The position numbers and the translations under genes are program-made. The notes below the pieces were generated by a model that was not told the origin of the DNA, made no database searches, and saw nothing but the letters and a program-made list of their open reading frames with translations. Below, one piece after another: positions 22,231 to 28,928 of a stretch of 28,928 nt of DNA (its first letter is position 1; every line of letters starts with the position of its first letter). Origin of the DNA: CAZIOH01 sp964540815 (GTDB taxonomy: Bacteria; Myxococcota_A; Polyangia; Fen-1088); NCBI GenBank assembly GCA_964540815.1, contig CAZIOH010000087.1, forward strand, positions 1 through 28,928. Direction: 5' to 3'.

Positions 22231-23265
22231 GTGCTGCAACGTAGCTGGACCGTGGAACAAGAGCATGCCGCGAACGACGCGGGTGCGGTTTATGTGGGAA
22301 GGGCATCGTTTCGGATGGGTGGGACGCCGACGCAGACTTCGTCTGCAGTGGGGGCGAGGGGGGCGGGAGGCGATGGGGCCGACGAGGATTTCTTCGCCGC
22401 CGAGTTGCCGTTCGAGTCTTCTGGATTGTCGGAATTGCCGGTGGTTCCGCGCGTCCCAACCGAGCGCATCGTCCTTGCACCTGGGTCGCCCCTGCAAGCC
22501 CCGTCGCCCGGCCCGGAGGGAGCCGGCAGGGAAGCAGCGGCCGCCGCGCCGAGGTCGATCCTCGTGTCGTTTGGCGGCGCGTTCCTGGTCGGCGTCGTCT
22601 GCACGATGGCAGGGCAGGTGGCGCTCCACTGGCGGGCGCATCGTCTCGGGGCCGGGTCGGTCGCCGGGGCCCCGGCGCCCACCCGGCCACTCGCGCCGCC
22701 GGTGGCCGAGCCGCCGGCGCGCCTCCCTGAGTCGGCGGCCGCGCCGAGCCACATCGCTCCGGCCGTGGTCGTTGTTCCGGCGGCGCCGGCCGAAGTCGTC
22801 CTCCCGCAGGTCGAATCGCCGACAGCTCGGGCGGAGGACCTGGCGGTCTCGGAAGCTCGGACGCATTCGCGCGCCACCCGGCGCCAGGTGGTGTCCGCTC
22901 CGGTCGCCGTCGAGAGCAGCAAGGACGGAAACAGCAAGGACGGCACCCGGGAAGGCAGCACCACTCAGGAAGGCAGCGTTCGCGAAACCGGCGCCACCCG
23001 GCGCACCGCCTCGGAGACCTCGAAGAAGCGCGGTCGCGTCGTCTGGATCGATCCGTTCGCCGAGGACGGCGAGGCCCCGGCGGGGAACGCCAACGACCGG
23101 GGAGCCCCCGGGGTGGGGGCGGGGCAACCGGCCGGCGGAGGTATCGATTCAGTTGGCCAGCTTACGTCCTCGGCTTCGCGCTCGCCCTCGGCTTCGCGCT
23201 CGGCGGTGGGTCCGCGCGCGTTGACGACGCGGGGTCCGCGCTGGGTCGATCCGTTCGCGGAATAG
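22231..23265 (+). CDS. Single-pass membrane protein with two WxDPFAE motifs, function unknown
   Basis: Not recognised as a named family. The 344-residue product starts at GTG 22231 after GGGGAGG. Residues 1-108 are acidic/Gly-rich, 109-132 form one transmembrane helix (ILVSFGGAFLVGVVCTMAGQ), and the rest is Ala/Pro/Ser-rich then basic. The heptapeptide W-[IV]-D-P-F-A-E occurs at 272-278 (after KKRGRVV) and again as the last seven residues (338-344, after RGPR). In each case it follows a short basic stretch. The short conserved tail suggests a protein-binding motif. The gene has its own upstream regulatory gap and precedes galU. Confidence 0.75.
   Translation: MLQRSWTVEQEHAANDAGAVYVGRASFRMGGTPTQTSSAVGARGAGGDGADEDFFAAELPFESSGLSELPVVPRVPTERIVLAPGSPLQAPSPGPEGAGREAAAAAPRSILVSFGGAFLVGVVCTMAGQVALHWRAHRLGAGSVAGAPAPTRPLAPPVAEPPARLPESAAAPSHIAPAVVVVPAAPAEVVLPQVESPTARAEDLAVSEARTHSRATRRQVVSAPVAVESSKDGNSKDGTREGSTTQEGSVRETGATRRTASETSKKRGRVVWIDPFAEDGEAPAGNANDRGAPGVGAGQPAGGGIDSVGQLTSSASRSPSASRSAVGPRALTTRGPRWVDPFAE
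23168..23203 (+). repeat. 18-base tandem duplication
   Basis: CCTCGGCTTCGCGCTCGC is followed directly by a copy differing at one base. It encodes SASRSP-SASRSA within the disordered tail of the membrane protein, so it lengthens the linker in frame. Confidence 0.85.
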
Positions 23266-23333
23266 GGACGCCCACACATTCGTTCGTTCGACTCTGGTGG
23301 GTCCCGTCGGGCGCCCATAGAATTCCGGCCAAG

Positions 23334-24281
23334 ATGGAAATGAGCGAGCCAGGGAAGTCCGGATTCAAGAAGGTGCGCAAGGCGGTCATGCCGGTGGCGG
23401 GTCTGGGAACGCGGTTCCTGCCCGCCACCAAGGCTCTGCCCAAGGAGATGCTGCCGATCGTCGACGTTCCGACGGTGCAGCTGAACGTGGAAGAATGCGT
23501 GGCGAGCGGGATCGAGGAGATCATCTTCGTCACCGCCAAGGGGAAGGGCGCGATCGAGGATCACTTCGATCGCGCCGCCGAGCTCGAGGACCTGCTCGAG
23601 AAGAAGGGCAGACACGCCGATCTGGCGGTCCTCCGCCGCATCACCAGCATGGCCAAGTTCGTTTCCGTGCGGCAGGGCCAGGCGCGCGGGCTCGGGCACG
23701 CGGTGCTGTGCGCGCGCGAGGCCGTCGGCGACGAGCCGTTCGCCGTGCTGCTCGGCGACGATCTGGTGGTCGGCGAGCCGCCGGGGCTCGCCCAGCTCCT
23801 GCGGATTCACGAGCGCTTTCAAACCGGCGTGGTCGGCTTGCAGGAGGTGCCTGCCGGTCAGGAGCACCTCTACGGAGTCGTCGGCGGGGATCGGGTCCCC
23901 GGGGCGGAAGGCCAGCAGGGCAACGGCGGCGCCGGCGCGACCCTGCGGCTGTCACGCCTGGTGGAGAAGCCGGCCCCCGGGACGGCGCCGTCGCGCATGG
24001 CGATCATCGGTCGCTACGTGCTGCCGCCCGAGATCTTTCCGATCCTCGAGCGGACGCCTCCTGGGCGTGGGGACGAGATTCAGCTGACCGATGCCCTCGC
24101 GACCCTGTGCGCCGAGCGTGGGTTGCACGGGACCGAGATCGTGGGGCGACGCTTCGACGCCGGAGACCGCGCCGGCTATGTTCTGGCCGTGCTCTACCAC
24201 GCACTTCGACGACCGGACATCGGAGGGGACGTCCTCGCGGGGGTGGAGCGTCTGCTCGCAGAGGTCCGAGCCAGGCAGTGA
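23334..24281 (+). CDS. galU: UTP-glucose-1-phosphate uridylyltransferase
   Basis: The 315-residue enzyme makes UDP-glucose from UTP and glucose 1-phosphate, feeding exopolysaccharide, LPS and trehalose pathways. The nucleotide-binding signature KAVMPVAGLGTRFLPATKAL PKEMLPIVD lies at about 16-44. VLLGDDLVV, RLSRLVEKPAPG and GRGDEIQLTDAL are further family motifs. Start ATG 23334 gives about 15 residues before the core; a second ATG two codons later is equally possible. Its stop overlaps priA (GTGA). Confidence 0.97.
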   Translation: MEMSEPGKSGFKKVRKAVMPVAGLGTRFLPATKALPKEMLPIVDVPTVQLNVEECVASGIEEIIFVTAKGKGAIEDHFDRAAELEDLLEKKGRHADLAVLRRITSMAKFVSVRQGQARGLGHAVLCAREAVGDEPFAVLLGDDLVVGEPPGLAQLLRIHERFQTGVVGLQEVPAGQEHLYGVVGGDRVPGAEGQQGNGGAGATLRLSRLVEKPAPGTAPSRMAIIGRYVLPPEIFPILERTPPGRGDEIQLTDALATLCAERGLHGTEIVGRRFDAGDRAGYVLAVLYHALRRPDIGGDVLAGVERLLAEVRARQ

Positions 24282-27040
24282 CCGCGGCGGCGACCGGCCC
24301 CGGGATCGACACCGTCGGGCTGGTCGAGGTTGCGGTGGCACTGCCGGTGTTCGGGACGTTCACGTACCGCGATCCGCGCGCGGCGCGCGCGGGAGGGACT
24401 GTGGCGCCAGGCTCCCAGGTCGTGGTGCCCTTCGGCGGCCGGACCGTGACCGGGTTCGTGCTCGGTCCGGCGCTGCCGGCACCCGACGGGGCCACGGCGC
24501 CGCGGGCGATCGAGTCGATCGTGGCCGGGGCGCCCGCCTTCGACGAGGACGTGCTCGGGCTGTGCCGCTGGGCGGCCGAGTACTACCACGCGCCCCTTGG
24601 CGAGATGCTGCGTGCGGGGCTGCCGCAGGGCGAGCGCGCGGTGGCCATCCGCAGCGTGCGCGTGACCCCACGCGGTGCCCAGGCGCTCGCTGACCGGGTC
24701 CGGGTCGCCGCCCCCGCCGCCCCGCAGCTCGCCTGGGAGGGCCTGGCGCCACCGACGGCCCTCGAGGAGCCCGGCGGCTCGGCCCAGGCCGCGACCATCC
24801 TGCGCGCGCTGGTCGAGGCGAAGGGCGAGCTGCCGCTGCGCGCGCTCCTCCGGCGGTTCCCTCGGGCCGCCGCCGACCTGCGCAGGCTGGAGTCTGCCGA
24901 GCTCATCGAGACCGGAGACGAGGTGCGCGACCGTCGGCGCGAACCGACCGAGGCGTTCGTGTTGCCATCGCCCGTCGAGGCGGCAACTTCGGCAAACTCG
25001 GCTCATCCGGCAGGCCGGGAGGAGATCTCGCCGCGGGCGCTGCGGCGGCGCGCGGTGCTGGCGGCGGTCGAAGGGCAACCCCTGGGAACGCCCCTGTCCC
25101 GCTTCTCGCCGACCGAGCGCGCCCATATCCATGCGCTGGTCCGCCTCGGCTGGCTGCGGATCCAGCACCGCCTCCGGGCGACCAGCGGACCGCCCGCCCG
25201 GCCGGAGGCCGACACCGGCATGGGCGCCGGCAACGGCCCGAGCGCCGCCGTGCGGCCTGAGGCTCTCCGCGCTGGATCGGCGGTGGCTTCGACGTCGCCC
25301 TTCGTTGTCGGAGCGGTCGCAGCGGGAGCGGTGCCTACCCCGACCTCCGCGCAGCGCGACGCCATCGCCGCCATCGCGGGGAGCCTCGGTCGAGGCTTCG
25401 CGACCTTCCTTCTGCGCGGGGTGACCGGCTCGGGCAAGACCGAGGTCTACCTGCGGGCGATCGCCGAGGCTCGGGCCGCCGGGCGCGGGGCGCTGGTGCT
25501 GGTCCCCGAGATCGCGCTCACCCCACAGCTGGCGGCGCGGTTTCGCGCCCGCTTCGGCGACGACGTGGCGGTGCTGCACAGCGGGCTTCCCCCGCGCGAG
25601 CGGCTCGCGGCCTGGCGCCGACTGCGCTCGGGGGAGGTGGGGATCGCCCTCGGAGCGCGCTCGGCGGTCTTCGCGCCGGTACGAGCCCTCGGGATCGTGG
25701 TGGTCGACGAGGAGCACGACGGGTCCTTCAAGCAGGACGAGGGTGTGCGCTACAACGGGCGCGACCTGGCGATCGTGCGCGCGCAGCGGGCCGGCGCCGT
25801 GGCGGTGCTCGGTTCGGCCACGCCCTCGCTCGAGAGCTTTCGCAACGCCGAGGCTGGTCGCTACCGCAGCCTCCTCCTGCCCGAGCGGGCGACCCCGCGG
25901 CCCTTGCCACCGGTGGAGATCGTCGATCTCCGCCGGTTCCCGCCGGGGCCCGACGGGCTGCTCTCGCCGGTGCTCTCGGAGGCGATCGCCGTCAACCTGG
26001 CCGCCGGACAGCAGACCATCCTGTTTCTCAACCGGCGCGGCTTCTCGACCTTCATCCTGTGCCGGGGCTGCGGCAACGCCCTTCGCTGCGCCCACTGCTC
26101 GGTCTCGCTCACCTACCACCAGGGCAGAAACCGCCTGGTCTGCCACTACTGCGGGACGCACCAGGCGGTTCCCGATGCCTGCCCCGCGTGCCGGCAGCCC
26201 GCCCTCGAGCGCCTGGGAACCGGGACCGAGCGCGCGGAGGCCGTCGTACGCGAGCGTTTCCCGGGCGCACGGGTGGCGCGCCTCGATCGAGACACCGCCG
26301 GGCCGGCCGGGAGCCCCCGCGCCGGCGCCCGTGGGCGGGCCGATGCCTCCGGGCCCCTGGCAGTCGACGGCCACGGCCACACCGACGGCGCCGGTGGCCA
26401 GGGTGACGGCGGTGGCCTCGAGGGCGTGCTGCGCGGCATGAACGCGGGGAGCATCGACATCCTCATCGGAACCCAGATGGTGACCAAGGGACACGACTTT
26501 GGTGGCGTGACTCTGGTCGGTGTGTTGCAACCCGATCAGGCGATGCACCTTCCGGATTTTCGGGCGACCGAGCGGGTGTTCCAGTTGCTCGAACAAGTCG
26601 CCGGCCGGGCCGGGCGTGGCGATCGCCCGGGGCGCGTGCTGATCCAGACCTACCTGCCGGAGCACCCGGCCATCATGGCGGTCACCACCCACGACTACGA
26701 GGGGTTCGTCCGGGCCGAGCTCGCGGCGCGGCGCACCCTCGGCTATCCCCCGTTCACGCGTATGACGGTGCTGCGCCTCGATGCCGCCGACGAGGCCGCC
26801 GGCCGGGACGGAGCACGGCTGGTGGCGGACCGAGCAGCGCTCGCCGGGGGAGCGGCGCTGACCGTACGCGGTCCGGCGCCTGCCCCCATCGCGCGGATCC
26901 GCGGGCGGTTTCGCTTCCAGGTCTGGCTGGCGTCGGTCGAGCGCGCGCCCCTCGGCGCCGCAACGGTGGCCGCGCTCGGCGTCAAGCTGCCGGGCGGGGT
27001 GGCCATGGCGGTGGACGTGGACCCGCAATCCTCCCTTTGA
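24278..27040 (+). CDS. priA: Primosomal protein N' (replication restart helicase PriA)
   Basis: The 920-residue product is the 3'-to-5' helicase that reloads the replisome at collapsed forks. The N-terminal 3'-DNA-binding domain begins VGLVEVAVALPVFGTFTYRD. The helicase has Walker A GVTGSGKTEVY (K387), DEEHD (477-481) and LGSATPSLESF. Eight zinc cysteines are visible: C595, C598, C604, C607, C622, C625, C635, C638. Late motifs include GTQMVTKGHDFGGVTLVGVL and QVAGRAGRG. It is longer than the usual 730 or so residues because of extra Ala/Pro-rich stretches around 225-365 and a Gly/Asp/His-rich insertion at about 675-713. The GTG start overlaps galU. Confidence 0.96.
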   Translation: MTAAATGPGIDTVGLVEVAVALPVFGTFTYRDPRAARAGGTVAPGSQVVVPFGGRTVTGFVLGPALPAPDGATAPRAIESIVAGAPAFDEDVLGLCRWAAEYYHAPLGEMLRAGLPQGERAVAIRSVRVTPRGAQALADRVRVAAPAAPQLAWEGLAPPTALEEPGGSAQAATILRALVEAKGELPLRALLRRFPRAAADLRRLESAELIETGDEVRDRRREPTEAFVLPSPVEAATSANSAHPAGREEISPRALRRRAVLAAVEGQPLGTPLSRFSPTERAHIHALVRLGWLRIQHRLRATSGPPARPEADTGMGAGNGPSAAVRPEALRAGSAVASTSPFVVGAVAAGAVPTPTSAQRDAIAAIAGSLGRGFATFLLRGVTGSGKTEVYLRAIAEARAAGRGALVLVPEIALTPQLAARFRARFGDDVAVLHSGLPPRERLAAWRRLRSGEVGIALGARSAVFAPVRALGIVVVDEEHDGSFKQDEGVRYNGRDLAIVRAQRAGAVAVLGSATPSLESFRNAEAGRYRSLLLPERATPRPLPPVEIVDLRRFPPGPDGLLSPVLSEAIAVNLAAGQQTILFLNRRGFSTFILCRGCGNALRCAHCSVSLTYHQGRNRLVCHYCGTHQAVPDACPACRQPALERLGTGTERAEAVVRERFPGARVARLDRDTAGPAGSPRAGARGRADASGPLAVDGHGHTDGAGGQGDGGGLEGVLRGMNAGSIDILIGTQMVTKGHDFGGVTLVGVLQPDQAMHLPDFRATERVFQLLEQVAGRAGRGDRPGRVLIQTYLPEHPAIMAVTTHDYEGFVRAELAARRTLGYPPFTRMTVLRLDAADEAAGRDGARLVADRAALAGGAALTVRGPAPAPIARIRGRFRFQVWLASVERAPLGAATVAALGVKLPGGVAMAVDVDPQSSL

Positions 27041-27053
27041 CCCCGACCGACGC

Positions 27054-28088
27054 ATGCCTGCTGGCCCACGGCCCCCGATTCACTCTCCCTCCGTGCTAAA
27101 GACCACGACCTTGAACCCGTCGACTTCACACCCGCCTGCGTCGGCGCCGCGCACCATCTTCTTCGGGTCGCCGGAGTTTGCCGTGCCGGCGCTCGAGCGG
27201 CTGGCCGAGGTGGTGAACCTCGTGGCGGTGGTGACCCAGCCCGATAGGCCCTCGGGTCGCGGTCAGCTCCTCGGCCCGCCCGCGGTGAAGGTGGCGGTCG
27301 GGCGCCTGGACGCTGCGATTCCGGTGCTGCAACCCGAGAAGATTCGCCCGCCCGAATTCGAGGAGCGCCTGCGCGCTTTCTCCCCGGAGCTTTTCGTGGT
27401 GGTCGCGTACGGCAGGATCCTGCCGCAGCGTCTGCTCGATCTCCCGCCCCTCGGTCCGTGGAACGTCCACGCGTCGTTGCTTCCGCGCTGGCGCGGCGCC
27501 GCGCCCATCCAGTGGTCGATCATCGCGGGCGACGCGAGGACCGGGATCTCGATCATGCGCATGGAGGCCGGGCTCGACACCGGACCGGTCGCGGCCGTGG
27601 CCGAGACGGACATTCGTGGGGACGACACCGCAGGCGCGCTGTCGGCACGGCTCGGCCGGCTCGGGGCCGAGCTCCTCGCCGAGACTCTCCCCGCGATCGT
27701 CGCGGGCCGGGCGACGCTCACCGCCCAGGACCCGGGCGGCGTCTCCCTGGCGCCTCCCCTGCGCAAGGAGGATGGGCACCTCGACTTTCGCCAGACCGGG
27801 GCCGCCGTCTCGGCGCGGGCGCGCGGGGTCGACCCCTGGCCAGGTGCCATGGCCCTGCTCGACGGGCAACCGGTCAAGCTGTTCGGCCCGCGACTGGCGT
27901 CGTCCGCGCCCTCGCCCGAGGTGGCACCCGGGACCGTCGTCGGGATCGATGCAGGAGGGATCGCGGTGGTCTCGGGGGATGGCCTGTCGGTGACCTTTGC
28001 CGAGGTTCAGCTCCCGGGGCGCAAGCGGCTGCCAGCGGCCGCCGTGGCGTCGGGGCGCTCGATCGCGGTGGGGATGCGGTTTGGCTAG
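27054..28088 (+). CDS. fmt: Methionyl-tRNA formyltransferase
   Basis: The 344-residue enzyme formylates initiator Met-tRNA using 10-formyl-THF. The family N-terminus RTIFFGSPEFAVPALERLAE begins only at residue 33, so the true start may be the GTG at 27093 or later. Central signatures are NVHASLLPRWRGAAPIQW (with the catalytic Asn and His) and GISIMRMEAGLDTGP. The C-terminal domain contains RARGVDPWPGA and ends LPGRKRLPAAAVASGR. It follows priA by 13 bases with no def gene between, and precedes rsmB. Confidence 0.96.
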   Translation: MPAGPRPPIHSPSVLKTTTLNPSTSHPPASAPRTIFFGSPEFAVPALERLAEVVNLVAVVTQPDRPSGRGQLLGPPAVKVAVGRLDAAIPVLQPEKIRPPEFEERLRAFSPELFVVVAYGRILPQRLLDLPPLGPWNVHASLLPRWRGAAPIQWSIIAGDARTGISIMRMEAGLDTGPVAAVAETDIRGDDTAGALSARLGRLGAELLAETLPAIVAGRATLTAQDPGGVSLAPPLRKEDGHLDFRQTGAAVSARARGVDPWPGAMALLDGQPVKLFGPRLASSAPSPEVAPGTVVGIDAGGIAVVSGDGLSVTFAEVQLPGRKRLPAAAVASGRSIAVGMRFG

Positions 28089-28110
28089 GGGCCGCGGGGG
28101 ACCGGGGGCG

Positions 28111-28928
28111 GTGGTCCACGCGCACACTCCCGCGCCGCGCACGGCGCGCGAGCTGGCGCGGCAGGTGCTCCTGCGCGTCGAGACCGACGGCGCCTATGCG
28201 AGCCGGGCGCTCGGCGCGGCGCTGGATCGCGCCTCCGAGCTGTCGCAGGCGGAGCGGGGCCTCGCCACCGAGCTCGTGTATGGCGTGCTTCGCCGCCGGG
28301 CCCGACTCGACCGCGCGCTCGACGCGGTCTCGGAGCGAGGGCTGGCCGACCTGGATCCGGAGATCCGCAACCTCCTGCGGGTGGGCGCCTATCAGATCCT
28401 GTTTCTCGATCGCATCCCGGCCTACGCCGCCGTCAACGAGACCGTCGAGGCCGCCAAGACCGTCAAGGCGGGCCGCTATCGCGGGCTCGCCAACGCCCTG
28501 TTGCGCCGGATCGCCGAGCGCGGGGAGCCGCCGCTGCCGGACCCCGCCGCCGATCCCGCCGGATTCATGGTGGCCTCGATGGGCTTCCCGCCCTGGCTGG
28601 CCCGACTCGCGCTCGGCGAGCTCGGGCCGGCGCGTGCGCTCGATTTCGCGCGGGCGGGCACCGGCCCGTCGTGGCTCTGCCTGCGCGCCAACCCGCTCGC
28701 GGGGTACTCGCGCGAGCGCCTGCGCGCGGCCATCCTCGCCGAGCGTCCGGAGGCGCACCTCCTCGATTCGCGGCTCGGCCCCGACGCGCTCGTCGCGGAC
28801 GATCTGGATGCGCCCGCGGCGCTCCAGGCCTTCGCGGACGGAGGCTTCGCCATCCAGGACGTGGGCGCCCAGGTGATCGCCGAGTACTGCGGCGCGGCTC
28901 CGGGCGAGCGGATCCTCGATGCCTGCGC
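28111..28928 (+). CDS. rsmB: 16S rRNA (cytosine-C5)-methyltransferase RsmB, N-terminal part (runs off window)
   Basis: An open frame continues without a stop to the window end. From GTG 28111 (preceded by GGGGGACCGGGGGC) it gives 272 residues; TTG 28081 is an alternative start. The N-terminal NusB-like RNA-binding domain is clear: ARELARQVLLRVETDGAYAS, LATELVYGVLRRRARLDRAL, LRVGAYQILFLDRIPAYAAV NETVEAAK and YRGLANALLRRI. Then FPPWLARL and DVGAQVIAEYCGAAPGERIL lead into SAM motif I, cut at LDAC. RsmB methylates C967 of 16S rRNA in E. coli. The fmt-rsmB pairing is conserved. Confidence 0.94.
   Translation, partial: MVHAHTPAPRTARELARQVLLRVETDGAYASRALGAALDRASELSQAERGLATELVYGVLRRRARLDRALDAVSERGLADLDPEIRNLLRVGAYQILFLDRIPAYAAVNETVEAAKTVKAGRYRGLANALLRRIAERGEPPLPDPAADPAGFMVASMGFPPWLARLALGELGPARALDFARAGTGPSWLCLRANPLAGYSRERLRAAILAERPEAHLLDSRLGPDALVADDLDAPAALQAFADGGFAIQDVGAQVIAEYCGAAPGERILDAC

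Noticed and set aside
23269..23317. Possible hairpin GGGA..CCCAC / GTGGGTCCC between the WxDPFAE gene and galU as a terminator
   Set aside because: Long loop, two-base bulge and no U-tract; it could be chance pairing in GC-rich DNA.
24194..27055. Minus-strand frame of about 950 codons opposite priA
   Set aside because: PriA on the plus strand has all helicase and zinc motifs; the antisense reading is a composition artefact.

Overview
The window reads as one continuous + strand block from a very GC-rich bacterium, probably a myxobacterium-like (Myxococcota, former deltaproteobacterial) genome and probably a draft or metagenome assembly. The lineage is inferred from four things: strong GC bias, a PilZ protein of the kind common in Myxococcota, large secreted lipoproteins (a beta-propeller/di-haem protein and a 36-cysteine protein), and a WxDPFAE-tailed membrane protein. 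No rRNA, tRNA, CRISPR array or insertion sequence was seen. The draft status shows as a run of 100 N at 13813-13912.

Region 1 (1-11556) is the end of the S10 operon followed by the spc and alpha operons in standard order: rplP(partial)-rpmC-rpsQ-rplN-rplX-rplE-rpsN-rpsH-rplF-rplR-rpsE-rpmD-rplO-secY-adk-map-rpmJ-rpsM-rpsK-rpsD-rpoA-rplQ. infA, often found between map and rpmJ, is absent. L24, S14, S4, L36 and adenylate kinase all carry cysteine (zinc-type) motifs. L5 has a long basic N-terminal extension and L17 a long basic C-terminal tail.

Region 2 (11560-20854) is the accessory part. A PilZ protein (likely c-di-GMP effector) is followed by a FliO-FliP-FliQ-FliR export-gate set, then three envelope genes (a predicted outer-membrane/secreted protein, a lipoprotein joining a beta-propeller to a two-CxxCH cytochrome peroxidase-like module, and a Cys-rich lipoprotein), then an FlhB/SctU homologue. 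That homologue keeps the family's N-terminal and EGDP signatures but has lost the NPTH autocleavage site. No FlhA, ATPase, rod, hook, needle or filament gene is present in the window. fliR is interrupted by the N run, whose two sides carry the same 55 bases. Collapsing that overlap restores a single 342-residue frame, so the gap is probably an assembly artefact.

Region 3 (20948-28928) returns to housekeeping: serC with a strong hairpin terminator, then after an AT-richer regulatory gap a single-pass membrane protein with two WxDPFAE motifs, galU, priA (overlapping galU by 4 bases), fmt, and the start of rsmB, which runs off the window end. The best candidate for something undescribed is the PilZ/export-gate/envelope-lipoprotein locus with its non-cleavable FlhB-like subunit.
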